The translations under genes and the position numbers were made by a program. This document shows, piece by piece, positions 38,628 through 48,679 of a DNA stretch of 64,000 nt. Location: assembly GCF_023150235.1 (NCBI RefSeq), contig NZ_JAKLLH010000024.1, positions 1-64,000 on the forward strand, in the 5' to 3' direction. The notes beneath the pieces are model-generated. The model was not told where the DNA came from, did no database searches, and worked only from the letters and a program-made list of their open reading frames with translations. The DNA comes from Azonexus sp. Its GTDB lineage: Bacteria; Pseudomonadota; Gammaproteobacteria; Burkholderiales; Rhodocyclaceae. How positions within the stretch are numbered: position 1 is the stretch's first letter; every line of letters begins with the position of its first letter.

Positions 38628-38972
38628 ATGGCTGAAATCACGACTGCATCCGGTCTGGTCTATGAGGATACCGTTGTCGGCGAAGGCAGCGAGGCCAAGG
38701 CGGGCGACTTCGTCACCGTTCATTACACCGGCTGGCTGACCGACGGTCGCAAGTTCGATTCGAGCAAGGATCGCGCCGAGCCGTTCGAGTTCCCGCTGGG
38801 CAAGCGCCATGTCATCTCCGGCTGGGACGAGGGCGTGCAGGGAATGAAGGTTGGCGGTACTCGCAAACTGACGATTCCGCCGGAACTGGGTTACGGGGCA
38901 CGCGGTGCCGGCGGGGTGATTCCGCCGAATGCGACCCTGGTCTTCGACGTCGAACTGCTCGCCGTGCAATGA
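38628..38972 (+). CDS. FKBP-type peptidyl-prolyl cis-trans isomerase
   Basis: The 114-residue product is a single FKBP domain: [40 protein letters not shown] and [23 protein letters not shown], given as landmarks. It speeds proline isomerisation during folding, in the cytoplasm since no signal peptide is present. The start at 38628 follows an AAGGAG site; an upstream in-frame extension is rejected. It overlaps the next gene by four bases. Confidence 0.95.
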   Translation: MAEITTASGLVYEDTVVGEGSEAKAGDFVTVHYTGWLTDGRKFDSSKDRAEPFEFPLGKRHVISGWDEGVQGMKVGGTRKLTIPPELGYGARGAGGVIPPNATLVFDVELLAVQ

Positions 38973-40258
38973 GCGGAGACCGTCGCGATCGTCGTCCGCC
39001 GCGCCAGGAGGCGGCACCGTCCGGCGGCGACCCCTGGGCGCGCTGGCGGCAGCCGGCCGACGCAGCATCCGCCGGGGTGCCGGAAGCATCGCCCGAGGCC
39101 ACGTCTTCGCCGGAGCCGGCGGGGTCCGGCGAGCGGACCGGTGCCGCCGGGGAGGCTCGGGAAACCGACGCTGCGGCTCCCCGCTCGCTGGGAACCCTGG
39201 GTGTGCGCCGTGGCAGCCAGAGGGCAGACCCGCGTCAGCCGGCTGGCGGCTTTGCCAAGTCCGGGAAAGCGGGCAGGAAACCGGCATCCGCTGCTCAGGC
39301 GCCGCAGCGCAAGGAGGGCGGACGCCCTGCCGGCAAGCCGGCTTCCCGGCCGGAACGCGCCTCCGGGAACCGTCCCGCTGCGCCGGTGGCTGGCGACAAT
39401 CCCTGGCGCCAGGCCGCGCGGGGTGCCGCCGGCAAAAATGCCGCTTTTACCGCGTCGACCGTGAATGCCGCGCCGTCCGTCACCGCGGATGCCGCTGCTT
39501 CCGCGACACCCGCCGACCCCCGGCCGGCACCGACCGGCATCCGGCTGTCCAAGCTGATGTCCGAGCGCGGTCTCTGCTCGCGTCGCGAGGCCGATCTCTG
39601 GATCGAGCGTGGCTGGGTCTTCGTCGATGGTTGCCAGATCAGCGAGCTTGGGTCGCGCATCGATCCGCAGGCGGAAATCACCGTTTCGCAAGAAGCGAAG
39701 AAGGATCAGGCCAAGTCCGTCACCATTCTGCTGCACAAGCCGGTTGGCTATGTGTCCGGCCAGCCGGAGCCCGGCTGTGTCCCGGCGGTAACCTTGATCA
39801 CCCTGGAGAACCAGCAGCCGCATTCGGGTGGCCCGGAGTTCAAGCCCTGGATGTTGCGTGGCCTGGCCCCGGCTGGCCGTCTCGATGTCGACTCCACCGG
39901 CCTGCTGGTTCTGACCAGCGACGGACGGGTGGCCAAAAAGCTGATCGGCGACGACAGTCAGGCCGAGAAGGAATACCTGGTCCGCGTTTCCGGACAGATG
40001 ATCGCCGGCGGTCTCGATCTCTTGCGCCACGGCCTGGAACTCGACGGCAAGGCCTTGCGTCCAGCCTGGATCAAGCAACTGAATGAAGACCAGCTGCACT
40101 TCATTCTCAAGGAAGGCCGGAAGCGCCAGATCCGCCGCATGTGCGAACTGGTCGGCCTCAAGGTGGTCGGGCTCAAGCGCGTCCGTATCGGCCGCATCCG
40201 CCTGGGCGATCTGCCCCCCGGTCAGTGGCGTTTCCTGCGCGAGGGTGAAGCTTTCTGA
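38969..40258 (+). CDS. RsuA/RluF-family pseudouridine synthase with long disordered N-terminus
   Basis: The 429-residue protein has about 190 Arg/Ala/Pro-rich, probably disordered residues, then an S4 RNA-binding domain ([25 protein letters not shown]) and an RsuA-type catalytic domain with the Asp in [17 protein letters not shown] and the [18 protein letters not shown] tail motif. It converts a uridine in rRNA or tRNA to pseudouridine. The split between RluB, RluF and RsuA is not decisive; the sequence reads most like RluF. A palindrome half-site (39454-39466) encodes part of the linker (ASTVNA). Confidence 0.88.
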   Translation: MSGDRRDRRPPRQEAAPSGGDPWARWRQPADAASAGVPEASPEATSSPEPAGSGERTGAAGEARETDAAAPRSLGTLGVRRGSQRADPRQPAGGFAKSGKAGRKPASAAQAPQRKEGGRPAGKPASRPERASGNRPAAPVAGDNPWRQAARGAAGKNAAFTASTVNAAPSVTADAAASATPADPRPAPTGIRLSKLMSERGLCSRREADLWIERGWVFVDGCQISELGSRIDPQAEITVSQEAKKDQAKSVTILLHKPVGYVSGQPEPGCVPAVTLITLENQQPHSGGPEFKPWMLRGLAPAGRLDVDSTGLLVLTSDGRVAKKLIGDDSQAEKEYLVRVSGQMIAGGLDLLRHGLELDGKALRPAWIKQLNEDQLHFILKEGRKRQIRRMCELVGLKVVGLKRVRIGRIRLGDLPPGQWRFLREGEAF

Positions 40259-40325
40259 GTTTCCTGCCCGCCAGGGGCGCAGCGGGAAAATCGCCTTTTT
40301 CGCTCGTCGACCGTGAAAATTGAAA

Positions 40326-40360
40326 AAAACGCCGGTAAATGTCATGTTTATCGGCGTTTT
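40326..40360 (+). terminator. Terminator after the pseudouridine synthase gene
   Basis: AAAACGCCG...TAAA and TTTA...CGGCGTTTT form a stem with a TGTCATG loop ending in TTTT. A palindrome half-site (40303-40320) lies just before it. Confidence 0.75.
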
Positions 40361-40484
40361 GCTTTTGGTCTGCAATTTTGTTAAATTGCCACTTTGTTGA
40401 GAGTTATTCGCAATTGAGGCGTCCGGCCCTTTCTTGCCAGCAGGCCCGGCCGGAAAGGACGAGACTTTCGGAAAGGTGCTCGAT

Positions 40485-43223
40485 GTGAGACACAAGGGAC
40501 GCTGGCGGACCTATCTCTGGGCTTACGGCTTGCTTTCCCTGCTCCTGGCCTTGTTCGGCTTCGGGCAGATCGAGCGCAGCGAGCGGGCCAAGTATGCCGA
40601 GGAGCTTCTGCTTGTTTCCGCCATGAAGGCGCGGCAATTAAGCGACTGGTTGCGCGAAAAGCAGGCGGATGCGGAAATTCTCGGGTCGCGCAGCGAACTG
40701 GCCGATGCCGTCGCGTACCCGGCCGATGCCGCCGCCTTGCGCCGCGTGCGCGACAAACTCTCGGTTTACCTGACACACGGTCATTACCAGTCGCTCCGTC
40801 TGTTCGCGCCGAGCGGCAAGCTGCTGCTGGCCCTCGGCACCGATGCCCCGGAGCCGGACCCGGTGGCGGCCGCACTGATCGCCCGTGCCGGCCGCAGCCG
40901 GCAGGTTGAGCGTGGCAACTGGCAACTGCGTCCCGAAGGCGGCTGGCAGATGGACCTGGCGGTGCCGATCCAGGGCAGTCGCCCGGAGGCGCACGCCATG
41001 GTTCTCCTGCGCGTGCCTGGCGAAGCCCCGGTTTCGATGCCGGCGGCGGAAGACCGGGCGCTGGCGCACCGGGTCAGAAGCCTGATCCTGCATCGCCGGG
41101 GCGAACAGGTTTTTTACTTCGACGAAAGCCGCTGGCAGCAGGCCGATGCCGCCGGCGAGCTGCCGCTGCAGACCGCCGATCTGCCCGGCTTCCGCGTGCT
41201 CCGTGGCGATGCTCCCGGCGACCAGGTGCTCGAAGGCCGCAATATGGCCGGCGAGCCAGTGCTGGCCGTTGTCCGTCCGGTCAGCGGTTCTGACTGGTTC
41301 GTCGTTTCGGCCGTCGAAGAGGCCCGCGTGCTGCGGGCGGCGCTGGCCGATGCCGGGTGGCTGGTGACGCTCTGGCTGCTGCTCCTGCTCGCCGCCTGGG
41401 GCTTGCTCCAGCTCTGGCGCCGGCAGCATGTCACGCGCGTCCATCTCATGCACAAGGCGGCGCGGGAGATTGAGCTGCGCTCGCTGGCATTCAAGGAAGG
41501 GCTGCTCCACGCCATGCCCATGGCGATTTTCTACAAGGACCGCGATGGACGCTACCTCGGTTGCAACCCGCTTTTCAGCGAAATTCTCGGCATTGGCGAG
41601 GAAGAATTGCTCGGCAAGTCGGTCTTCGAGGTCTGGCCTCCGGCCATGGCGGAAATGTTCCAGCGCAAGGATCGGGAACTGCTCGCCAGCCCGGGGCTGC
41701 ATCACTACGATTTTCGCCTGGTCGACCATGACGGCAAATGGCGCGACGTCATTTTCAGTCGCGATGTCTTCCGCGATGAAAAAGGCGAAATTGCCGGCAT
41801 CGTCGGCGGTTTTCTCGACGTCACCGAGCAAAAGCGCAATCTGGCCGAACTCGAACACTATCGCGGACACCTCGAGGATATCGTCAATGTCCAGACCGCC
41901 GAGTTGATGGAGAAGAACGCCGCCCTGGCGCGGGCCAAGGAAGCGGCGGAACAGGCCAGCCGGGCCAAGAGCGTTTTTCTCGCCAACATGAGCCACGAAA
42001 TCCGCACTCCGATCAATGCAATCATCGGCATGGGCCATTTGCTGGTGCGCGATGCACTCGGCGCGCGCCAGCAGGAGCGGGTGCGCAAGATACTGGCCGC
42101 TTCCGATCATCTGCTGGCGGTGATCAACGACATCCTCGATCTCTCCAAGGTCGAGGCTGGCCGTCTCGAACTGGAATCGGTCCCCTTTCGTCTTTCGGCC
42201 ATTCTTGCCCGGCTGCGCGTGCTCGTCGGCGACCGCCTGGAAAGCGCCGGCATCCGCTACCAGCAGGATGTCTCCGGGATTCCCGATGATCTGCGCGGCG
42301 ATCCGACGCGCATCACCCAAATCCTGCTCAACTATCTCTCCAATGCCGCCAAATTCACCCGTGCCGGCAAGGTGGTGCTGCACGGACGGGTCGAAGTCGA
42401 GGACGAGGCGGGGCTTTTGCTGCATTTTGCCGTTGCCGACAGCGGCATGGGCATTGCTCCGGAGGTCCTGCCCCGCCTGTTCGACAGTTTCGAGCAAGGC
42501 GAAGACACGACCTCGCGGCGCTACGGCGGCACCGGGCTCGGCCTTGCCATCAACCGCCGCTTTGCCCGCCTGATGGGGGGCGAGGTCGGCGTCGATAGCC
42601 AGGCGGGCGTGGGCAGCATCTTCTGGGTCACCCTGCGCGTTGGCCGGGCCAGCGCCGCCGAAGTTGAAGCTGGAGAACAGCGGGAGCGTCCCCCGGCCAT
42701 CGTCGGGCGCAGCCTGCGCTTGCTGGTGGTCGATGACAACCAGATCAATGCCGAAGTGGTCAGCGAACTGCTGACCGGCGATCCGGCCTGGAGCGTCGAT
42801 TGGGCCGACGACGGGCGCAGCGCCCTGGCCAAGGCCGCCAGCATTCCCTACGATCTGATCCTGATGGACATGCAGATGCCGGAGATCGACGGCCTGGAAG
42901 CCACCCGCCGCCTGCGTCGCCTGGCCCTGCACCGGCATACGCCGATCATTGCCATGACCGCCAATGCCTTTGAGGAAGATCGTCAGGCCTGTCTGGCTGC
43001 CGGCATGAGTGATTACCTGGCCAAACCCTTCAACCCGGAAACCCTTTTCGGCAAACTTGCCTACTGGCTGCAGGCCGGCGCCATCCGTCCGCTGGATCTG
43101 CCCGGCGCGCCATCGCCCGTGCTCACGCCCAGCCGCTGCCGGTTGGCCGCAGCGGCTGCGAGCGGTACGCGGCCTCGATCTGGCGCAAGGCCTGCAATCG
43201 GTGCGTCAGGGCAACCTGGATAA
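40485..43223 (+). CDS. Membrane hybrid histidine kinase (PAS-HisKA-HATPase-REC), C-terminus out of frame
   Basis: About 912 residues from a GTG at 40485; a TTG 17 codons earlier is possible. A transmembrane helix at about residues 9-29, a periplasmic sensor of ~280 residues and a second helix (WLVTLWLLLLLAAWGLLQLW) precede a PAS domain, H504 in ANMSHEIRTPIN, the ATPase (NYLSNAAKF, GGTGLGLAINRRFARLMGG) and a receiver with D795 in LILMDMQMP. After about residue 880 the frame turns into Ala/Arg-rich nonsense, while a histidine phosphotransfer domain continues in the +1 frame. The gene thus looks frameshifted between REC and HPt, or ends early. Confidence 0.88.
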   Translation: MRHKGRWRTYLWAYGLLSLLLALFGFGQIERSERAKYAEELLLVSAMKARQLSDWLREKQADAEILGSRSELADAVAYPADAAALRRVRDKLSVYLTHGHYQSLRLFAPSGKLLLALGTDAPEPDPVAAALIARAGRSRQVERGNWQLRPEGGWQMDLAVPIQGSRPEAHAMVLLRVPGEAPVSMPAAEDRALAHRVRSLILHRRGEQVFYFDESRWQQADAAGELPLQTADLPGFRVLRGDAPGDQVLEGRNMAGEPVLAVVRPVSGSDWFVVSAVEEARVLRAALADAGWLVTLWLLLLLAAWGLLQLWRRQHVTRVHLMHKAAREIELRSLAFKEGLLHAMPMAIFYKDRDGRYLGCNPLFSEILGIGEEELLGKSVFEVWPPAMAEMFQRKDRELLASPGLHHYDFRLVDHDGKWRDVIFSRDVFRDEKGEIAGIVGGFLDVTEQKRNLAELEHYRGHLEDIVNVQTAELMEKNAALARAKEAAEQASRAKSVFLANMSHEIRTPINAIIGMGHLLVRDALGARQQERVRKILAASDHLLAVINDILDLSKVEAGRLELESVPFRLSAILARLRVLVGDRLESAGIRYQQDVSGIPDDLRGDPTRITQILLNYLSNAAKFTRAGKVVLHGRVEVEDEAGLLLHFAVADSGMGIAPEVLPRLFDSFEQGEDTTSRRYGGTGLGLAINRRFARLMGGEVGVDSQAGVGSIFWVTLRVGRASAAEVEAGEQRERPPAIVGRSLRLLVVDDNQINAEVVSELLTGDPAWSVDWADDGRSALAKAASIPYDLILMDMQMPEIDGLEATRRLRRLALHRHTPIIAMTANAFEEDRQACLAAGMSDYLAKPFNPETLFGKLAYWLQAGAIRPLDLPGAPSPVLTPSRCRLAAAAASGTRPRSGARPAIGASGQPG

Positions 43224-43587
43224 ATACCTGGAATTGCTGCGCAAGACCCTGGCCCACTGCGAGCCCCCGGAAAACTGGCGCCCACTGCTGGCAGCCCGCC
43301 AGCTCGAAATCCTGGCCAGAAAAGCCCATTCGCTCAAGGGTGTGGCGGCTACCCTGGGTCTGCAGAGCGTACGCGAAGCCGCCGAAGCCTTTGACACCGC
43401 CTGCCGCCGCGCTGCCCAGGAAGCGGGGCCGGGCGGGTGCGATACCCCGCCGGACGACGACCTCCGCGGCGGCACCCCGTGCCCGCGACTGGAAAGCGCC
43501 CTGGAAACCCTGATCGCCGCCTTCGGGCGCACCTTCGGCGATTTGCGGCAATTGTTCCAGGCCGAGCCCGCCGAAGAGGGCGCGTGA
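43150..43587 (+). pseudogene. HPt domain of the hybrid kinase in a shifted frame
   Basis: This frame reads QRLRAVRGLDLAQGLQSVRQG, then LEILARKAHSLKGVAATLGL with the phospho-accepting His of an HPt domain, then REAAEAFDTACRRAAQ and a tail ending at 43587. Such domains normally form the C-terminus of the kinase upstream. No good start codon with a ribosome site lies at its beginning, so it is probably the displaced end of that gene and not a separate one. Confidence 0.75.
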
Positions 43588-43666
43588 AGGTGGACATACC
43601 GACCCGCGCTGCCGATACTGCGACGGCCTCGATGGACGAGAAATACCTTACCCGGAGTTTTTTTGG

Positions 43667-44800
43667 ATGAACCCAGCTCGCGTCTTGATCGTCGATGACG
43701 ATTTCCTGATCCGTGAAACCCTGAGTGCGGCGCTGCGCGACGATTTTTCCGTCAGCGAGGCCGATTCCGGCGAGGCCTGCCTGGCTGCCGTGGCCCTGGA
43801 GGCGCCGGAACTGCTCTTGCTTGATATCGAAATGCCGGGCATGGATGGCTACGAAACCTGCCGTCGCCTGCGCGAGAAGCATGATTTTCCGATCATCTTC
43901 ATTTCCGCGCACGACACGCTCGAAGAGCAACTGCATGGTTTCGACGCGGGGGCCGACGACTTCGTCACCAAGCCCTTCAATGCCGAAATCCTCTATCGCC
44001 AGATCCTGCGCGTCATCGAGCGCCGCAACGGTGAGCGCAGTCTGCGCGAGGACAAGGAAAAATTCCGCGACCTGGCATCGGGTGTGCTGCATGATCTGAA
44101 CCAGACCGACGTCCTGCTCAATTTCATGCGTGGCAGCATCGGCTGTGGCGACTACCGTCAGCTGGCGAGGAATCTGCTGGCGGCCACCCAGGCCTACGGC
44201 CTCGTCTGCCATGTCCAGATCCGCCACCCGGACGGCAACGAAACCCTCACCGCCCGTGGCGCGGCGACCCCGGTGGAACTCGGCGTCTTTGCCCAGTGCC
44301 TCAATCTTGGCCGGATTTTCCGCTTTAGCCGGCGCCTGATCATCAACTACGCCGGTGTTTCCATCCTCCTCCTCAATACCCCGGACGACGAGGAGCAGAC
44401 CGGGCGGCTGCAGGAAAAACTGCTGGTCCTGGCGGAAAGTTGCGAGGCGATTGGCGAAACCATCGAAATCCGCCGCGAATCCGCCTCCCGCGCCGAAGCC
44501 TTGCAGTACGGCACGGCCAGCAGCTACCAGGCGGTGGAGGAATTACGCGAGCAGTACCGTTTCCAGCAGAGCGAAACCTGCAGGCAATTGCAGCAATTGA
44601 TCGACGACGTCGAAGCGACCTATGTCTTCCTCGGCCTGACCGATCGCCAGGAAGCCACCGTCAGCGAAACCATCCGCAGTCGCTCGGACGAAATTCTCAA
44701 ACTCTTCGAGCTGAACCAGGCCCTCGAAGCACAATTCGCCGCCATCCTCGACTCACTGATGCCACGCAGCGCCCGGGGCGAGAATGTGATGCTGTTTTGA
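43667..44800 (+). CDS. Response regulator, paralogue of the one at 37327-38457
   Basis: The 377-residue protein has a receiver (D10-D11-D12, D53 in LLLDIEMPGMDGY, K102 in FVTKPF) and an uncharacterised ~240-residue C-terminal domain. That domain has the same length and pattern as in the paralogue, with GRIFRFSRRLIINYAGVSILL as its best conserved strand and a coiled tail. It lies 79 bases downstream of the hybrid kinase's HPt segment and is the likely partner of that kinase. No DNA-binding or GGDEF output is seen. Confidence 0.85.
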   Translation: MNPARVLIVDDDFLIRETLSAALRDDFSVSEADSGEACLAAVALEAPELLLLDIEMPGMDGYETCRRLREKHDFPIIFISAHDTLEEQLHGFDAGADDFVTKPFNAEILYRQILRVIERRNGERSLREDKEKFRDLASGVLHDLNQTDVLLNFMRGSIGCGDYRQLARNLLAATQAYGLVCHVQIRHPDGNETLTARGAATPVELGVFAQCLNLGRIFRFSRRLIINYAGVSILLLNTPDDEEQTGRLQEKLLVLAESCEAIGETIEIRRESASRAEALQYGTASSYQAVEELREQYRFQQSETCRQLQQLIDDVEATYVFLGLTDRQEATVSETIRSRSDEILKLFELNQALEAQFAAILDSLMPRSARGENVMLF

Positions 44801-44831
44801 GTGGGAAAGATGGGGAAAAAGGGCATTTTTC

Positions 44832-44843
44832 ACGGTCGACCGT
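44832..44843. repeat. SalI-centred palindrome copy
   Basis: A full ACGGTCGACCGT core within TTTTTCACGGTCGACCGTGG, lying just after the response regulator gene. The right arm is imperfect (GTGGAAAAGG). Confidence 0.7.
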
Positions 44844-44867
44844 GGAAAAGGAGCAAAAAGCCGGGCC

Positions 44868-44915
44868 AGCGGCAAGTGATCCGCGTCATCTGCACTAAAA
44901 CCGATTTTCCCTGGA
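44868..44915 (-). repeat. Fragment of the ~170-bp intergenic repeat
   Basis: Read on the minus strand it gives AAAATCGGTTTTAGTGCAGATGACGCGGAT, the left end shared with the copies at 50454 and 62211; the rest of the repeat is missing. Confidence 0.65.
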
Positions 44916-44922
44916 GCAAGAA

Positions 44923-44955
44923 AAAACGCCGGCAGGGTGACCTGGCCGGCGTTTT
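44923..44955. terminator. Bidirectional terminator
   Basis: AAAACGCCGGC and GCCGGCGTTTT pair around a short AGG/CCT extension and GTGA loop, between the plus-strand regulator and the minus-strand PhaJ-like gene. Confidence 0.8.
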
Positions 44956-44985
44956 GTCCGTGCCGCATTGCGAGCGGCGACGATC

Positions 44986-45408
44986 TTATGCGGCCGGGCG
45001 GACCGGCGGCATCATCACGCATTCGCCTTCGATCACGGTCTTGCCGGCGACGGTGCACACGGTGTCGAGGATGACGCGGTTCTTGGCGACATTGACCTCG
45101 CGCACGGTGACGGTCGCGGTGACGGTGTCGCCCGGTTTGACCGGCGCCTTGAACTTCAGCGTCTGCGACAGGTAGATGGTGCCGGGGCCGGGCAGCTTGT
45201 TGGCCAGCGTTGCCGAAATGAAACCGGCGGAGAGCATGCCGTGGGCGATGCGGGTGCCGAACATCGTGCCCTTGCAATATTCCTCGTCGAGGTGGGCGGG
45301 GTTGACGTCGGTCGAAATGCCGGCAAACAGGATGATGTCGGTTTCGGTGACGGTTTTGGAGGTGCTTGCGGACATCCCCGGCTGCAGCTCGTCGATATGG
45401 TAGGCCAT
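44986..45408 (-). CDS. MaoC-like (R)-specific enoyl-CoA hydratase (PhaJ-like)
   Basis: The 140-residue hot-dog fold protein carries the hydratase-2 motif in FAGISTDVNPAHLDEEY (Asp-N-x-x-His) followed by GTRIAHGMLSAGFISATLANKLPG. It probably hydrates trans-2-enoyl-CoA to (R)-3-hydroxyacyl-CoA, linking fatty-acid oxidation to polyhydroxyalkanoate synthesis. The start at 45408 (MAYHIDELQPGM) follows an AAGGAG-like site. It is monocistronic. Confidence 0.9.
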   Translation of the reverse strand: MAYHIDELQPGMSASTSKTVTETDIILFAGISTDVNPAHLDEEYCKGTMFGTRIAHGMLSAGFISATLANKLPGPGTIYLSQTLKFKAPVKPGDTVTATVTVREVNVAKNRVILDTVCTVAGKTVIEGECVMMPPVRPAA

Positions 45409-45551
45409 GCTTGTACTCCTTCCTCTTGTTATGTCTTGCGGAAGTTCAACTCTAGCACGTCTGTCATGACAGGATGGCGACAGCGCAAGGCTTTGCGGGT
45501 TTTTGTCGCAGCCCTCCGAGGCCGTCGGCATGGGGGGGCCGGGCTGTCTGC

Positions 45552-46754
45552 CTACTCGCTGCGCAGGGCTTCGACCGGATCGAGGCGGGCGGCGCGGCGA
45601 GCCGGCAGGACGCCGGCGGCGAGCCCGATCAGCAGCGCCAGGCTTTCGGCGAGGACGATGAAGGAAAGCGGGGTGTTCACCGGCAGGGCGGGCAGCACCC
45701 AGTGCAGGAGCTGCGCCAGGGCGATGCCGAGTGCCAGCCCGATCAGCCCGCCGAGTGCCGACAGCGCCACCGCTTCGCCGAGAAAGAGCAGCAGGATGTT
45801 GCGCCGGCGGGCGCCGAGGGCGACCAGCAGGCCGATTTCGCCGGTGCGTTCGGACACTGCAATGGTCATGATGGTGACGATGCCGACGCCGCCGACCAGC
45901 AGCGAGATGCCGCCGAGGGCGCCGACGGCCAGGGTCAGGACGTTGAGGATGTTGGACAGCGTGCCGAGCATCTCTTCCTGGGTGACGACGGTGAAGTCCT
46001 CGCGTCCGTGGCGTTCGCGCAGCACCTGGCGGATCGCGCGGGCGACGCCGGCGGCTGGCACGCCTTCGGCGACGGTGAGGTTGATTTCGTCGAGCCCGGC
46101 GCGGTTGAACAACTCCTGCGCTCGCGCCGTCGGGATGAAGGCGGTGTCGTCGAGGTCGATGCCGAGGAATTGCCCCTTCGGTGCCATCACCCCGATGATG
46201 CGGAACTGCAGGCCGCCGATGCGCAGCCGCTGGCCGAGCGGGTTGGCGGCGCCGAACAGCTCCTGCTTGAGCTTGGCGCCGAGAACGACCAGCGCGCGGG
46301 CGCCTTCCTGGTCGTCTTCCGGCAGCAGGAACTGGCCGCTTTGCAGTTGTGAGCGAAAAACCACGGTCGACCGTGAATTCAGGCCATAAATCAGCGTCCG
46401 CCGGGTGCGACCGTTGCCCTGCACCTCGGCGTTGCCGCGCACATTGGGGGTCAGCGCGACCACCTGTGGCAGGCGTTCGAGCGCCCGCGCGTCGTCGCTG
46501 CTCAAGGGCCGGGCGCTCGACGGCAGGCCCGAGGGGGCGCCGCCGGTGCGCGTCTTGCCCGGGACCACGGTGATGTTGTTGGTCCCGAACTGGGTGAATT
46601 CGCCGAGCACGAAGCGGTGGATGCCTTCGCCGATCGAGGTGAGCAGGATCACCGCCGCAATCCCGACGGCGATTCCGAGTAGGGTCAGGAAGCTGCGCAG
46701 CCGCTGCGCGCGGATGGCGCGCAAGGAGAGTTGGAGGAGGTCGGCGCTGCGCAT
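45552..46754 (-). CDS. MacB-type ABC transporter permease (second)
   Basis: A 400-residue inner-membrane permease with one N-terminal helix, a large periplasmic MacB_PCD domain (about residues 45-250) and three C-terminal helices in an FtsX domain (LTLAVGALGGISLLVGGVGI), ending in LPARRAARLDPVEALRSE. It pairs with the similar permease encoded just upstream. A full palindromic repeat (46363-46374) is read through in frame as NSRSTVVF within the periplasmic domain. It is the last gene of the export operon. Confidence 0.9.
   Translation of the reverse strand: MRSADLLQLSLRAIRAQRLRSFLTLLGIAVGIAAVILLTSIGEGIHRFVLGEFTQFGTNNITVVPGKTRTGGAPSGLPSSARPLSSDDARALERLPQVVALTPNVRGNAEVQGNGRTRRTLIYGLNSRSTVVFRSQLQSGQFLLPEDDQEGARALVVLGAKLKQELFGAANPLGQRLRIGGLQFRIIGVMAPKGQFLGIDLDDTAFIPTARAQELFNRAGLDEINLTVAEGVPAAGVARAIRQVLRERHGREDFTVVTQEEMLGTLSNILNVLTLAVGALGGISLLVGGVGIVTIMTIAVSERTGEIGLLVALGARRRNILLLFLGEAVALSALGGLIGLALGIALAQLLHWVLPALPVNTPLSFIVLAESLALLIGLAAGVLPARRAARLDPVEALRSE
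46363..46374. repeat. SalI-centred palindrome inside a permease gene
   Basis: A full ACGGTCGACCGT core (context CCACGGTCGACCGTGAATTC) in the coding frame of the second MacB-like permease. Confidence 0.7.
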
Positions 46755-46769
46755 GTTCTTCCTCGCCGC

Positions 46770-47964
46770 TCAGTGCTTCATCAGTGCTTCGACCGGGTCG
46801 AGGCGGGCGGCGCGGCGGGCCGGCAGAACCCCGAAGAGCAGGCCGGTGAGCAGGGCTGTGGCGAGTGCCGCGAAGACGGCCCAGTCCGGCGCGTAGGCGG
46901 GAAAGACCGGGAACAACTGGCGCAGCAGGAAGGCGCCGGCCTGGCCGAGCAGGTAGCCGAGCAGGGCGCCAAGCGCCGAGAGCATCGCCGCTTCGCTCAG
47001 GAACAGCCGGCGAATGGTCCGTGCCGGCGCGCCGAGCGCCTTGAGCAGGCCGATTTCGCCGGTGCGCTGGGTCACCGCGACCAGCATCACGTTCATCACC
47101 AGGATCCCGGCCACCGCCAGGCTGATCGCGGCGATCCCGCCGACCGCCAGGGTCAGCGCGCCGAGCAAGCGGTCGAAGGTGGCCAGCACCGCGTCCTGGG
47201 TGATCACGGTGACATCCTCCTCGCCGCGATGGCGCTCCTTCAGCCGCTGCAGCACGCGCTCGCGCACCTCGGGGATGGCCGGCCGGCTGTTGGCCTCGAT
47301 CAGCACCCGGAACAGGGTGTTGCTGTTGAACAAGGCTTGCGCCAGCGCCACCGGCACGATCACCAGTTCGTCGGTATTCATCCCCAGGCCCTGCCCGACC
47401 GGCTTGAGGACGCCGATGATCCGCAGCCGGCGGTCACCGACCCGGACCAGTTGGCCGAGCGCCGGGGTCGGGCCGAACAGCTCCTCGCGGATCTTGTCGC
47501 CGATGAGCGCGACCGGCGCGGCGCGGTTCCAATCGTCGTCGGGCAGGTTTTGCCCCTGCGCCAGTTCGAAATTGCGCATCGGCACATAACTGCTGCTGAC
47601 GCCGACCACCATCACTTCGCGCAGCCGGCCGTTGGCGGCGATTTCCGAAGTGCCGACAGCGAGCGGCGCGACGCGGCGGACGCCGGGCAGGCGGAGCAGG
47701 CTGGCCGCGTCGTCTACGGTGAGGTCGCGCGGCGTGCTGGTGATCGCGGTCGCCGGGTTGAAGCCGCCGGTGCCGGTGCGTCCGGGCAGGGCGATGACCA
47801 GGTTGGTGCCGATTGCCGAGAACTGGCCGACGACGTAACGACGGGCACCGTCGCCGAGCGCGGTGAGGACGACCACGGCGGCGACGCCGATGCTCATCGC
47901 CAGCACCGACAAGGCGCTGCGCCAGGGCGCCCCGGTGACTGCGGCGCGGGCGAAGTGCAGGCGG

Positions 47965-47978
<14 letters not shown>
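46770..47978 (-). CDS. MacB-type ABC transporter permease (first)
   Basis: A 402-residue paralogue of the next gene with the same plan: N-terminal helix, periplasmic MacB_PCD domain, and FtsX domain with GGIAAISLAVAGILVMNVML and a C-terminal LPARRAARLDPVEAL. Its start lies inside the end of the ATPase gene (14-base overlap). The two permeases probably form a heterodimer that works with the ATPase and the periplasmic adaptor to export a small molecule or lipoprotein. Confidence 0.9.
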
Positions 47979-48669
<691 letters not shown>

Positions 48670-48679
48670 CGGCGGTGAC

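Noticed and set aside
43100-43160. Programmed frameshift between REC and HPt
   Set aside because: No slippery heptamer or clear downstream pseudoknot could be picked out; a simple frameshift or error is simpler.
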